A stretch of DNA of 64,000 nucleotides from Sphingobium bisphenolivorans (GCF_000412635.1 NZ_ASTG01000002.1:1-64000), one strand, 5' to 3'; positions 8,150 through 16,773 are shown, counted from the first letter of the stretch. The notes: generated by a model from the letters alone, not told the origin. Numbers and translations: made by a program.

Positions 8150-8761
8150 ATGGCATTCATTCTGCCCGATCTGCCTTATGCCAAGGATGCATTTGGCGAC
8201 ATTCTTTCCGCCGAGACATTCGACTATCACCATGGCAAGCATCACAATGCCTATGTCGTGAAGGCGAATGAGCTGGTCGCCGCCGATCCTGCCCTGCAGG
8301 GCAAGTCGCTGGTCGAGCTGATCAAGTCCAGCAAGGGCGCGCTGTTCAACCAGGTCGGTCAGATCTGGAACCACACCTTCTACTGGCACTCGCTCTCGCC
8401 GGAAAAGAAGGCCCCCTCGGGCCAGCTGCTCGACCTCATCAACGAAGGCTTCGGCTCGGTCGATGCGCTGCTCGACAAGCTGAAGGCGGAGGCCGTCGGC
8501 CATTTCGCCAGCGGCTGGGCCGCGCTGATCCTGAAGGACGGCAAGCTGGAAGTGACCAGCTATCATGACGCCGACACGCCGGTCGCGCATGACCATGCGC
8601 CGCTGCTGATCCTCGATGTGTGGGAACATGCCTATTATATCGATTATCGCAACCTGCGCCCCAACTATGCTGAAAAGCTGCTGAAGGAAGCGATCAACTG
8701 GGACTTCGTCGCCCAGAATCTCGACGGTCAGGGTGCCAGCCGCGCCGACCAGCCGGGCTGA
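8150..8761 (+). CDS. sodB: Superoxide dismutase, iron type
   Basis: Converts superoxide to hydrogen peroxide and oxygen in the cytoplasm. The 203 residues begin MAFILPDLPYAKDAF. The four metal ligands are in place: His27 in DYHHGKHHNAYV, His75 in WNHTFYWHSL, and Asp and His in LDVWEHAYYIDYRN. The Gly-Gln pattern of the active site reads as the iron rather than the manganese form; this should be taken as likely, not certain. The frame extends upstream to 8114, but a GAGG site and family alignment support 8150. A palindrome about 90 bases upstream may control it. Confidence 0.95.
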   Translation: MAFILPDLPYAKDAFGDILSAETFDYHHGKHHNAYVVKANELVAADPALQGKSLVELIKSSKGALFNQVGQIWNHTFYWHSLSPEKKAPSGQLLDLINEGFGSVDALLDKLKAEAVGHFASGWAALILKDGKLEVTSYHDADTPVAHDHAPLLILDVWEHAYYIDYRNLRPNYAEKLLKEAINWDFVAQNLDGQGASRADQPG

Positions 8762-8864
8762 TCATGGCGCCTCCGCCGCCGGGGACAGGCGGCGGAGGCG
8801 ACACACCGTTTCTTAACGTCCTTGCCCCACTGTGGTTCGACGGGACGGCAGGGAAACGATCTAC

Positions 8865-9296
8865 ATGAATCTCGACGAGTTGCGGCAGCAACATGACACG
8901 ATCGAGGCTCTTGCCCGCCGATTCCAGCAGGCGGTTGCCGACGAGGGCAGTCCACAGCGGCTGGGTACGCTACGCTGGCAATTCGCCCGCGAGTTGATGG
9001 CTCATCTGGCTGTCGAGGACCGGCTTTTCTACCCCAATATCCAGCGGCAAAGCCATGAGGCGCTGCGCACGATGGCGGCGCGCTTGCAGATCGAGATGGC
9101 GCCCCTCGCCGACCGTTTCTCCGCTTATCTCGCCCATTGGAGCGACGAGCGGATCGCCGAGAACTGGCCTGCCTTTTGCCGCGAGACACGCAACATGCTG
9201 AGCGCCATCCTTGCACGCGTGGAAAAAGAGGAGCGATTGCTGATGCCGCTGCTCCAGGAGGCGGGGCTGAACCCGCTGCTCAAGCGGGCGGGCTGA
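8865..9296 (+). CDS. Hemerythrin-like domain protein
   Basis: About 143 residues, predicted as a four-helix bundle with the His/Glu spacing of hemerythrin-like proteins: the N-terminal QQHDTIEALARRF, then HLAVEDRLFYP near residue 50, and VEKEERLLMPLLQ near 125. Such proteins bind a di-iron or similar centre and serve in oxygen, nitric oxide or redox sensing or storage; the substrate here is unknown. The start at 8865 (MNLDELRQQHD) is preferred over 8832. The last 17 bases overlap the convergent ferredoxin-like gene. The neighbouring superoxide dismutase suggests an oxidative-stress context. Confidence 0.8.
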   Translation: MNLDELRQQHDTIEALARRFQQAVADEGSPQRLGTLRWQFARELMAHLAVEDRLFYPNIQRQSHEALRTMAARLQIEMAPLADRFSAYLAHWSDERIAENWPAFCRETRNMLSAILARVEKEERLLMPLLQEAGLNPLLKRAG

Positions 9297-9624
9297 GCGG
9301 CGGCGCCAAATCGAGCGCTTGCGCCAGTTCGTCCAGATCGGCGCCCGGCCGCACCAGCAGCCAGTCGCGTGACCGCGCGCCGTTCACCACCGTCACCGCG
9401 CCCTTGGGACAGACGCCTAGGCAATTCACCTCAAGGATACCTGCGGCGGCCTTGCGCCCCTTCTTGAGCGACAGGTGGCGGCGCAGCGCCTTGGCGAGCC
9501 GCTCCTCACCATCAGGACCAAAGCCGCCGTCGAGCTTCTTCGAACATTTGCGGCAGATGAGCACCGCATGGTCCCAGTTCGACCTGACGAACTGCTTCAA
9601 TCCGCCTGCTCCCGCGGCTTCCAC
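9280..9624 (-). CDS. Thioredoxin-like 2Fe-2S ferredoxin domain protein
   Basis: Small protein of 114 residues with the cysteine pattern of thioredoxin-like 2Fe-2S ferredoxins (the NuoE/CbiX-type fold): ICRKCSKKL near residue 24 and VNCLGVCPKGAV near 67. The protein probably binds one 2Fe-2S cluster and transfers electrons; the partner is not evident. It overlaps the preceding J-domain gene by 28 bases on the same strand, so the two are very likely co-translated. It also overlaps the hemerythrin gene tail to tail. Confidence 0.8.
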   Translation of the reverse strand: MEAAGAGGLKQFVRSNWDHAVLICRKCSKKLDGGFGPDGEERLAKALRRHLSLKKGRKAAAGILEVNCLGVCPKGAVTVVNGARSRDWLLVRPGADLDELAQALDLAPPLSPPA

Positions 9625-10145
9625 GTGCGCCGTTCCTCGGCCGCGCGCAGCACCTCATAGGCGGCCTGGATCGTCTGAAAGCGGACCGCGGCCTGCGCGT
9701 CCCCCGGTTTGACATCGGGGTGGTTTTCCTTGGCGAGCCGCCGCCAGCTTTTCTTCACCGCGTCGAAATCGGCATCGTCCTCCAGCTCGAGCGCTTTCAA
9801 GGCGTGAAGCTCGTCCCGCGACCGGCTGCCGTCGCCCGGGCCTCCCCAGCCATGATAGGCGCTGTGCTGATAGCCCCCGGCATCGCGCCGCTCGGCATGT
9901 TCGCGCTGCTCCCGTTCCTCGCGGTCGAGGCCCTGAAAATAGTCCCAGTTCCGGTTATACTCCGCCGCATGGTCGGTGCAGAAATACCAGCGCTCGCGGC
10001 TGTTGGGTGACTTGGGCGCGGGGCAGTCGCCCGGCCGGTCGCAACCGTGCCGATCGCACAGACGCACCTGCTGCGCCTCACGCGATGCGCCATAGCTGCG
10101 CCAGCGGGGAAAGCCCCAGTCATTGGATCGGCTGTTTCTTGCCAT
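9597..10145 (-). CDS. J-domain (DnaJ-like) protein with N-terminal cysteine motif
   Basis: The 182-residue protein has its J domain at the C-terminus rather than the N-terminus. ALKALELEDDADFDAVKKS leads to the HPD signature in KENHPDVKPGD, followed by QTIQAAYEVLRAAEE. The N-terminal half carries a possible zinc site, with Cys residues in RLCDRHGCDRPGDCPAPKS and in YFCTDHAAEYNRNWDYF. This arrangement is typical of a conserved alphaproteobacterial J-protein of unknown client. It presumably stimulates DnaK ATPase. The overlap with the 2Fe-2S gene suggests a shared role, possibly in iron-sulfur or oxidative-stress handling (inference). Confidence 0.85.
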   Translation of the reverse strand: MARNSRSNDWGFPRWRSYGASREAQQVRLCDRHGCDRPGDCPAPKSPNSRERWYFCTDHAAEYNRNWDYFQGLDREEREQREHAERRDAGGYQHSAYHGWGGPGDGSRSRDELHALKALELEDDADFDAVKKSWRRLAKENHPDVKPGDAQAAVRFQTIQAAYEVLRAAEERRTWKPREQAD

Positions 10146-10208
10146 GGTTCCAAATTAGGCAGGCCGCAGGCGGAACGCCACCCCGGCGGTTGAGGAATTT
10201 ACGCGGTT

Positions 10209-10224
10209 CAGGATCGCGATCCTG
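10209..10224. repeat. Perfect 16-base palindrome at the 3' end of rnpB
   Basis: CAGGATCGCGATCCTG is fully self-complementary and abuts the last base of the P1 helix of RNase P RNA. It may act in 3'-end formation or processing, though no T-run follows it on the minus strand. Confidence 0.5.
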
Positions 10225-10637
10225 TGCCAGAGGGCCTGTAAGCCGGGTTCTGTCCTCCCGAAGGAGTGGCGACCATTCCTCTAGGGGACGGATTGCTCCG
10301 TCCCTCAAGCAACCAACCCGGGCGATCTCAGTCGAAACAGACCTAGCAGCCAAATTCTCTCGAACAGTCTGCGCGCCGCCCCTATTCGGTCTTGCTCCCG
10401 GTGGGGTTTACCGTGCCGCCTTCCGTTGCCGGAGACGCGGTGCGCTCTTACCGCACCCTTTCAATTTCGCGTGGTCGAAACCCCAATGTCCTAAGACAAA
10501 ACGCGACCTGCTTTCTGTTGCACTGTCCCTTGGATCACTCCAGCCGGCCGTTAGCCGGCACCGTCATTTCGTGGAGCCCGGACTTTCCTCGCCGTGGAAG
10601 TTACCCGCCACGCCGCGGCCGCCCGGCCCTCTGGCAC
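10224..10637 (-). ncRNA. rnpB: RNase P RNA, bacterial class A
   Basis: Catalytic RNA that removes 5' leaders from tRNA precursors. Read on the minus strand, the 5' end GTGCCAGAGGGCC is exactly complementary to the 3' end GGCCCTCTGGCAC, forming helix P1. The universal P4 5' strand GAGGAAAGTCCGGGCTC is at 10590-10574. The matching 3' conserved ACAGAACCCGGCTTA is at 10253-10239. ACAGNRA-type and GGTAA-containing segments lie between. The length of about 414 bases is right for type A. The ends are set from the P1 pairing and may be off by a few bases. Confidence 0.93.
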
Positions 10638-10642
10638 GAGCG

Positions 10643-10648
10643 CCTATA
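10643..10648 (-). promoter_or_regulatory. Candidate -10 box of rnpB
   Basis: On the minus strand TATAGG lies six bases before the first base of the P1 helix of RNase P RNA, a good position for a -10 element. The -35 is less clear: ATGACT sits 17 bases upstream, inside the 3' end of the amidase gene. It is supported mainly by position. Confidence 0.45.
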
Positions 10649-10663
10649 CACGGACGATCGGCG

Positions 10664-11362
10664 TCAGTCATCCCCCTGCGGACGGGGAAGCAACAGCGCG
10701 AGCAGGATTGCGCGGCACTCGCCATCGATGATGCCGTCGATCAGTTCGGGGCGGAACCGGCGCTGGAAGGCGACCACCGCCGCCTGCGGGTCGGCAATGT
10801 CGTAACCGAACCGTTCCAGCGCGAGCATGAAGCCGCCATCGCTCCACAAGGGGTCCATCAGATTCTTGGTCGGGCGCGGCAACGCCAGCCTGAGCCGGGC
10901 AAGCTGCCCCCAGGGGAAAAGTTCGCCCGGGTCCTGCTTGCGCGCCGGGGCCACATCGCTGTGCCCGACGATGTTGCCCCGCGTGATCTTGTGCCGCCGG
11001 GTGATGTCGTGGATTAGCGGGATAAGCGATCCCATTTGCGCATCGGGGAAAGGCCGATAGCCCCATTCGTGACCGGGATTGACTATCTCTATGCCGATGC
11101 TCGCCGAATTGATGTCATCAATGCCCCGCCAGTGGGAACGGCCCGCATGCCAGGCACGCTTGCTCTCATCGACCATGCGGACCACCTGCCCATCCTCGGT
11201 CACGACATAATGAGCGGAAACCTTCGATTCCGGGCTCGCCATCCAATTGATCGCGCTCGCCGCGTCCGGCATGCCGGTATAGTGCAGCACCAGCATGGAG
11301 ATCGGCAGGCCGCGCTCATCGAAATTGGGCGATGGGGTTTCGATCATCGGAAAATCGGTCAT
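10664..11362 (-). CDS. N-acetylmuramoyl-L-alanine amidase, AmpD/AmiD family
   Basis: Zinc amidase that cleaves the lactyl bond between N-acetylmuramic acid and the peptide of peptidoglycan. The 232 residues contain the Amidase_2 fold with zinc ligands in LVLHYTGMPD (His27) and NIVGHSDVAPARKQDPGELFPW, and SIGIEIVNPG in the core. The C-terminal 60 residues (ERFGYDIADPQAAVVAFQRRFRP type) resemble a peptidoglycan-binding domain, as in AmiD. I see no clear signal peptide, so the cellular site is uncertain. The 3' end lies 26 bases from the rnpB 5' end and probably contains its promoter. Confidence 0.88.
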   Translation of the reverse strand: MTDFPMIETPSPNFDERGLPISMLVLHYTGMPDAASAINWMASPESKVSAHYVVTEDGQVVRMVDESKRAWHAGRSHWRGIDDINSASIGIEIVNPGHEWGYRPFPDAQMGSLIPLIHDITRRHKITRGNIVGHSDVAPARKQDPGELFPWGQLARLRLALPRPTKNLMDPLWSDGGFMLALERFGYDIADPQAAVVAFQRRFRPELIDGIIDGECRAILLALLLPRPQGDD

Positions 11363-11398
11363 CGCGATAAGGCCAGCACTCGCATTCGTCGATCGTCA

Positions 11399-11419
11399 AA
11401 GCGCAGCGGGGCTGCGCTT
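11399..11419 (-). terminator. Hairpin downstream of the che operon
   Basis: AAGCGCAGC and GCTGCGCTT form perfect 9-base arms around a three-base loop, about 70 bases past the cheR stop. On the minus strand the stem is followed by only a short T-run (TTTG), so intrinsic termination is plausible but not strong. Confidence 0.5.
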
Positions 11420-11490
11420 GCCCGACAATGGCCGACAGCCTCGCGCCAATCAAGCGCGGCGTAGAAAGACGGCGCTGACGGAAGTGGCGA

Positions 11491-12363
11491 TCAGACTACC
11501 TTGCGCAGCGGTTCGCTCCCGGCCGTGGCGATCCGCCGTCCATATCCGCCGCGAAAGTCGGGGTGCGGGATGAAATCTTCGCTATGCCCGATCACCGTCT
11601 CCCCCGCCCCTAGCAGCAGGACGGAACGCGGATGGCTGTGCCGCGCCAGCAGGCGAAGCACCGTCTGGCGCCGTTCCGGGGTGAAATAGAGCAGCACGTT
11701 GCGGCAGAGCAGCAGGTCATATTCGCCGATGGGTGCTCGCGCATCGAACAGATTGTCGGTCCGAAAGTCGATCATCTGGCGCAGACGGGAATTGGCGCGC
11801 CAATCATCGCCCGAAGGCTCGAACCATTTGATGAGATCGCCGACGGCCAGCCCCCTCTGGACATCCATCTGCGAAAAAATTCCCGACTTCGCCTGCTCGA
11901 TCGCGGCGGAGGAAATGTCTGTCGCCAGTATCTCGATCCGCCAGCCACGCCACCGCGCAACATCATTGCTGAACTGAATCGCGAGCGAATAGACTTCCTG
12001 CCCCGTCGAGCAGCCGGCGCTCCAGACGCGCAGGACGCGATTCGAGCGCTCTTCCTGCACGCGCGGCAGGATGTGGCGGCTGATCATGTCGAAAATCTGA
12101 AGGTCGCGGAAGAAGCTGCTTTCATTGTTCAGCAGCGCATTCACGACCTCATTTTCAAGGTGGCTGTCCTTGTACCCCACCAGCCGAGTAGCGAGCGCAT
12201 CCATGTCCGCCAGCCCATGCGCGCGCAGGACCGGCTTCAGCGCCGTTTCCATCCGCCACGCCCGGCTCTCCGACAGGATCTGCCCCGTTCGCGCTTCCAG
12301 CAGGCCCGACAGGATGCGGGCCGCACCTCGCGAAGCGGGTCCGGGCGGGGGTGTCAGTTCCAT
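11491..12363 (-). CDS. cheR: Chemotaxis protein methyltransferase CheR
   Basis: Methylates glutamates of methyl-accepting chemotaxis receptors with S-adenosylmethionine. The 290 residues have the N-terminal all-helical CheR domain, NNESSFFRDLQIF near residue 78, then the SAM-binding motif RVWSAGCSTGQEVYSLAI near 112, ILATDIS near 144 and YDLLLCRNVLLYF near 217. No pentapeptide-binding beta-subdomain insertion is obvious. It is the last gene of the cheA-W-Y-B-R operon and shares its first base with the last base of cheB. Confidence 0.94.
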   Translation of the reverse strand: MELTPPPGPASRGAARILSGLLEARTGQILSESRAWRMETALKPVLRAHGLADMDALATRLVGYKDSHLENEVVNALLNNESSFFRDLQIFDMISRHILPRVQEERSNRVLRVWSAGCSTGQEVYSLAIQFSNDVARWRGWRIEILATDISSAAIEQAKSGIFSQMDVQRGLAVGDLIKWFEPSGDDWRANSRLRQMIDFRTDNLFDARAPIGEYDLLLCRNVLLYFTPERRQTVLRLLARHSHPRSVLLLGAGETVIGHSEDFIPHPDFRGGYGRRIATAGSEPLRKVV

Positions 12364-13439
12364 CAGCCTTTGATCTTTCCTCGGTGCGCCACGAAATCCA
12401 TGATCGCATAGGGTTCCAGCAAGGCACAGCTCAAGCCTTCGCCTGCGACCGATCCGGGCATTCCCCAGACGACGCTGCTGGCTTCATCCTGCGCCACGAT
12501 CCAGCCATGCGCCGCGACAACATCGCGTGCACCGACAGTGCCGTCGCGGCCCATGCCGGTCAGGACGATCCCTGCCGCGCCCGCGCCATAGGCCTGCGCC
12601 ATGCTGGAAAACATCGGATCGACGCCCGGCAGGTTACCCGCCGGTGTTCGAGCGGGATCGAGCACGATGTTCACACGACCGTGCAGCCCGGCCCTCACCT
12701 GAAGATTGGCGTTGCCGGGCGCGACATAGACGGTGTCGGGAACAACTCTCTCGCCATGCTCGGCCACCTTGACACGCAGCGACGTCATGCGGGTCAGTTG
12801 CTCCGCGAAATATTGGGTGAAGCTGGCCGGAAGATGCTGCGTCAACAGGATCGGTACGCCCAGTGGCTCCCGCATGCCCGCGAAAAGCTGGCCCAACGCA
12901 TGGATGCCGCCCGTGGACGCGCCGATGCCAAGACAGGCCAGCGGCTCGGCTGCGGGTTCGGCCTCCACCCGCAGCGGCGGCGGGTTGGCCACCGCTTGGC
13001 CGCTGGTGAACAGGCGTGAGAGCCGCTCGATCAGGGTATGCGGGAATTGTTCGCCGAAGCTGCCGCTGCCGGGCTTGGCGAAAATGTCGCTGGCCCCCAG
13101 CGCCAAAGCTTCGATTGCCGGTGCGCTTCCAGCGCGGCAATTGCCGGACAGGATCACCACCTTGGTGCGGGGGTTCGCGCGCAGGATCGCCGGCAGCGCT
13201 GCAATACCGCTCTGCCCCGGCAGTTCGATATCGAGCAGCACAAGGTCCACCTCATGCGCGGAGAGATAGTTGAGGGCATGCTCCGCGCTGTTCGTCTTGT
13301 GTGTAACGGTAAAGCCGGGGTCCGTGTTCAAGATACGCTCGATCACCGTTCGCACGACCACCGAGTCGTCGACAACCAGCGTCCGCACCGGGGCGGCTTC
13401 CTCTTTGCTGCTGGCGATGCTCGGCAGAACGACGCTCAT
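12363..13439 (-). CDS. cheB: Chemotaxis response regulator protein-glutamate methylesterase CheB
   Basis: Removes methyl groups from chemoreceptors and is activated by phosphorylation from CheA. The 358 residues have an N-terminal receiver domain (LVVDDSVVVRTVIERIL; phospho-acceptor in LVLLDIELPG near residue 71). This is joined by a linker to the CheB methylesterase domain with catalytic Ser in GIGASTGGIHAL, His in TQHLPASFTQYF and Asp in LTGMGRDGTVGA. All expected catalytic residues are present. It overlaps cheR by one base. Confidence 0.95.
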   Translation of the reverse strand: MSVVLPSIASSKEEAAPVRTLVVDDSVVVRTVIERILNTDPGFTVTHKTNSAEHALNYLSAHEVDLVLLDIELPGQSGIAALPAILRANPRTKVVILSGNCRAGSAPAIEALALGASDIFAKPGSGSFGEQFPHTLIERLSRLFTSGQAVANPPPLRVEAEPAAEPLACLGIGASTGGIHALGQLFAGMREPLGVPILLTQHLPASFTQYFAEQLTRMTSLRVKVAEHGERVVPDTVYVAPGNANLQVRAGLHGRVNIVLDPARTPAGNLPGVDPMFSSMAQAYGAGAAGIVLTGMGRDGTVGARDVVAAHGWIVAQDEASSVVWGMPGSVAGEGLSCALLEPYAIMDFVAHRGKIKG

Positions 13440-13500
13440 GGGAACAGGACTTTCCGAACGGAAGGTGGGTGGAAGGATGGCGGGGCCAGGTCCGCGCGGG

Positions 13501-13866
13501 TCAGATCACGCCGACGATCGTCAGCTTGCTCTCCAGCGTTTCGCGGTCGAACGGCTTCATCACATATTCGTCAGCGCCCGCCTCAACCGCCGCACGAATA
13601 TGGCTGATCCCGTTTTCGGTCGTGCAGAAGATGATCTTGGGCCGGGCAGTCAGCTTGGCGCCCGACAACGCCTGCAGAAACTCCATGCCGCTCATGACCG
13701 GCATGTTCCAGTCAAGCAAAACTACGTCCGGGGTCGATTCCTCGCACTGGGTAAGCGCGTCACGGCCATCCACCGCCTCGCTGACCGACAGGTCAAGCGA
13801 TTCCAGAATATGGCGGGCAACTTTTCGTATGACTTTTGAATCATCAACGACCAGGCAGTTTTTCAT
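13501..13866 (-). CDS. cheY: CheY-like single-domain response regulator
   Basis: Stand-alone receiver of 121 residues: acidic pair in LVVDDSKVIRK, phospho-acceptor Asp in VVLLDWNMPVMSG near residue 52, Thr in IFCTTENG and Lys in EYVMKPFD near 104. It is probably the phosphorylated output or phosphate sink of the CheA in this operon. It lies between cheW and cheB with gaps of about 60-80 bases. No flagellar gene is nearby, so the output could be flagellar switch, pilus or another process. Confidence 0.92.
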   Translation of the reverse strand: MKNCLVVDDSKVIRKVARHILESLDLSVSEAVDGRDALTQCEESTPDVVLLDWNMPVMSGMEFLQALSGAKLTARPKIIFCTTENGISHIRAAVEAGADEYVMKPFDRETLESKLTIVGVI

Positions 13867-13948
13867 GAAGCGTCCCTTTTTTGCTTCTGTTCACGTCAAG
13901 CTTTACGTTGCAAAGCCGAGCATTTGGTAAATGCGCGGAAAAAGATAT

Positions 13949-14386
13949 TCAGGCGGCCTGCGGCAAGGCGGTGTTGTCGATAAACCCGGCCAGCGACACG
14001 AGCAGATAGGGTTGCCCCTGATGCTCCACCAATCCGCGCACATAGGGGGTCCAGGCCTTGTCCAGCTGGCCACGCAGGGGAAGTTCGCCGTCGGGCAGCT
14101 GGCAGATGTCGTGAACGGCATCGACCATCAGCCCATAGCTATGCCCGCTGATATCGGCGATGATGGCAAGACGCTTGTCAGCGGTGGGAGTGGCGTTCCC
14201 GCGAATCAGGGCTGCAGCATCGATAATCGTCAGCACGCGGCTTCGGAGAGCCGAAAGCCCCGCGATATGCGCGCCCATGCGGGGAACCGACGTGATGTCG
14301 GTGAGCTTCACCACCGCTTCGACCTCTGCCGTCTCGACCGCGATGCGGGTGCCCGCCAGCGTCGCGAGCAGATAGAGCTGATTCAT
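13949..14386 (-). CDS. cheW: Chemotaxis coupling protein CheW
   Basis: SH3-like adaptor that links receptors to CheA. The 145 residues show LYLLATLAGTRIAVETAEVEAVV at the N-terminus, then VPRMGAHIAGLSALRSRVLTIID and YGLMVDAVHDICQLPDGE, the usual CheW blocks. It starts 14 bases after the cheA stop, which indicates tight coupling. Length is normal. Confidence 0.92.
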   Translation of the reverse strand: MNQLYLLATLAGTRIAVETAEVEAVVKLTDITSVPRMGAHIAGLSALRSRVLTIIDAAALIRGNATPTADKRLAIIADISGHSYGLMVDAVHDICQLPDGELPLRGQLDKAWTPYVRGLVEHQGQPYLLVSLAGFIDNTALPQAA

Positions 14387-14400
14387 CGACCCGTTCTCCT

Positions 14401-16773
14401 TCAGCGCCGGACGCCGGCAATGGCCGCCATCAACGAGTCCTGGTCATAGCGGTAGATGCTTTCGTCTTGCGGCCCAGTGGGGCGCGGCGTTGCGCGCAAC
14501 TGGACAACGCGACAACCAAGCATATCGACTGCCTGCGCAGTGTCGCCGTTGCTGAACAGCAGCACATCGTCAGGCTCGATTGGTGCATCGATGGGTAAAC
14601 CCAGCACGACTTCATGCCCCGCCTGCCGCAGCAGCGGGGCCAGAATCTCGCGGGTCCAGCCATCGTCTCCATCAGCCAGCAGGCAGCGGCCCGACCCCTT
14701 CTCCCTTAATGGACCATCCGGCAGTGCCGCGAAGAGCGCGAAGGGATTGATCACTTCCAGATGCTGCCCCTCGACGACGGCAACGCCGCTCAAGATGCCA
14801 TGCATCGCCACCATGTCAGGCACGGCCGGCATGTCCACAATGTCGAGCACCGCCGCGACGGGGTAGCAGGCCTCGCGGCTGCCGTCGCGCAGGCGCAGTG
14901 CTGCCACCTTTTCTGCGGCAAAATCATGCTGCCCGTTCACGACCGGCACCAGCCTTCCGTCCAACCGCACAAAAGCATGACCGCCAGACCGCCCGAACAG
15001 ATGAGCGTCGATATCCTCCACCCGCTCGATCAGCGACAGTTTCAGCAGGCGGCGTTCGCCTGTCAGTTCCTCAAAGCGCAGGGCCGACACCATCTCAACA
15101 CCCTGCTCCCTCTCTTGGTCCTCGCTGCTTCGCCTTGCCGCGGGATCATCGATGATGTTGGGCAGCCCCGCCGCGCTCGCGAGGCCGCCTGCATCCAGCA
15201 GCAGCATCGGCTTGCCATTGTCGGGCAAGGTCATGCCGGCGTAGACCCCTGCCGCCATGATCAGCGGAGAAGCGGGCCGGATGACCAGCTCCTCATGATT
15301 ATCGACCGCCGAGACGCCCATGGCGAAGGGAACGCCGGAGGCGGAGCGCACTACCATGATCGCGCGCGGCCCGGCCTGCTCAGGCTTCTCCATGCCCAGT
15401 ACATGCTCCAGATCGATCATCGAGTGGCGAACCGACCGGATCGTGGCGATTTTCGCGCCGCCGACTTCGGCAATCTGCAGCGTTTCATTATTGTCGTGCA
15501 ATATCTCGACCACCGCCGAGCGGGGGATGGCGAAGTGCAGCCCGCCCGCCCGGACGATCAGCCCCGGAATGATGGTCAGCGTCAGGGGTACGCGCAGCGT
15601 GATGGTCAGCCCGCGGCCCGGTCGGTTTTGCAGCGTGATCGCGCCGCCGATCCGCTCGACATTGGCGCGCACCACATCCATGCCGACGCCGCGTCCGGAT
15701 ATCGCCGTCACCTTGTCTGCTGTCGTGAGGCCGGGCTGGAAGATCAGGTCCAGCTTCTCCGCCTCGCTCATGCGTATGACGGCATCCTTCGTGAGCCGCC
15801 CCGCGTCGATCGCCTTCTCGACCAGGTGTGTAGTATCGATGCCCTTTCCGTCGTCGCTGACCTCGATAACGATCTGGTTGCCGGACTGGCGCGCCTGCAA
15901 ACATAGCTGCCCCACTTCCGGCTTGCCCAGCGCACGGCGTTTATCAGGCGTCTCGATGCCATGGTCGATACTGTTGCGCACGATATGGGTGAGTGGATCG
16001 ACCACCATCTCCACCATCTCGCGGTCCATCTCGACGTCGCCGCCCTCCAGCTGCAGATCGATGCGCTTGCCAAGGTCGCGGCCAAGGTCGCGCACCATCC
16101 GCGGGATAGCGGTGAACAGCCGATCGACGCGCTGCATCCGCGTCTTGGAAATGGCGTCCCGCATGTCGGCAACACAGGTGGACAGCCGCTCGAACGCACT
16201 TTCCAGTTCAGGGTCGCCCGACCGCTCCCGAAGCTTGCGCGACAGTTCGTTGCGGGCCAGCACCATGTCCGACACGCCGTTCATCAACTGGTCGATCAGG
16301 GCCAAAGGCAGGCGGATCGTGCGCGGTGCGGCCTGGGTTCCCGACGGGCGAGCGACAGCAACCGAGGCTGCTGCTTCCTCAGCTTTTTCCGCTGCCGGAG
16401 CACCGGCATCGGCGATAAGGGCGCCGATCAGATATTCGTCATTTTCCTGCGGCAGCGCGGCACCGATCGCCACCGCCTCGGCCAGCTCCGCGATCCGGTC
16501 CATGATCGCCAGTACGGCGCTGACCGTCGCGTGATCCGCGGTGCGCGTGCCTGCCCTGATCTCCGACAGCACATCCTCGGCAGCGTGGCTCAGCCGCTCG
16601 AAGCGCGGGAGGTTCAGGAAGCCGCAGCTGCCCTTGACTGTGTGGAAAAACCGGAAAATCGCGTCCAGCCGGTCACGATCGGACGGATCAGCCTCCCACG
16701 CGACGACCTCCCCCGCCAGGGCCTCCAGCGTTTCCTGTGTCTCGGATATAAATTCCTGAAGTAGTTCGTCCAT
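14401..16773 (-). CDS. cheA: CheA-type histidine kinase with extra CheW-like and degenerate receiver domains
   Basis: Kinase of a chemosensory pathway, 790 residues. In order: P1 HPt with phospho-site His44 in FFHTVKGSCGF; no recognisable P2; P3 dimerisation at about 150-215; P4 ATPase at about 215-395 with N box HIVRNSIDHGIE, G1 DDGKGID and G2 GRGVGMD; P5 CheW-like to about 530. A second CheW-like segment follows at about 558-685 (FEELTGERRLLKLSLIERVE type). A C-terminal receiver-like segment at about 695-790 starts CLLADGDDGWTREIL but has no phospho-acceptor Asp where expected (DDVLLFSNGD). First gene of the operon. The extra modules may regulate the kinase (inference). Confidence 0.93.
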   Translation of the reverse strand: MDELLQEFISETQETLEALAGEVVAWEADPSDRDRLDAIFRFFHTVKGSCGFLNLPRFERLSHAAEDVLSEIRAGTRTADHATVSAVLAIMDRIAELAEAVAIGAALPQENDEYLIGALIADAGAPAAEKAEEAAASVAVARPSGTQAAPRTIRLPLALIDQLMNGVSDMVLARNELSRKLRERSGDPELESAFERLSTCVADMRDAISKTRMQRVDRLFTAIPRMVRDLGRDLGKRIDLQLEGGDVEMDREMVEMVVDPLTHIVRNSIDHGIETPDKRRALGKPEVGQLCLQARQSGNQIVIEVSDDGKGIDTTHLVEKAIDAGRLTKDAVIRMSEAEKLDLIFQPGLTTADKVTAISGRGVGMDVVRANVERIGGAITLQNRPGRGLTITLRVPLTLTIIPGLIVRAGGLHFAIPRSAVVEILHDNNETLQIAEVGGAKIATIRSVRHSMIDLEHVLGMEKPEQAGPRAIMVVRSASGVPFAMGVSAVDNHEELVIRPASPLIMAAGVYAGMTLPDNGKPMLLLDAGGLASAAGLPNIIDDPAARRSSEDQEREQGVEMVSALRFEELTGERRLLKLSLIERVEDIDAHLFGRSGGHAFVRLDGRLVPVVNGQHDFAAEKVAALRLRDGSREACYPVAAVLDIVDMPAVPDMVAMHGILSGVAVVEGQHLEVINPFALFAALPDGPLREKGSGRCLLADGDDGWTREILAPLLRQAGHEVVLGLPIDAPIEPDDVLLFSNGDTAQAVDMLGCRVVQLRATPRPTGPQDESIYRYDQDSLMAAIAGVRR

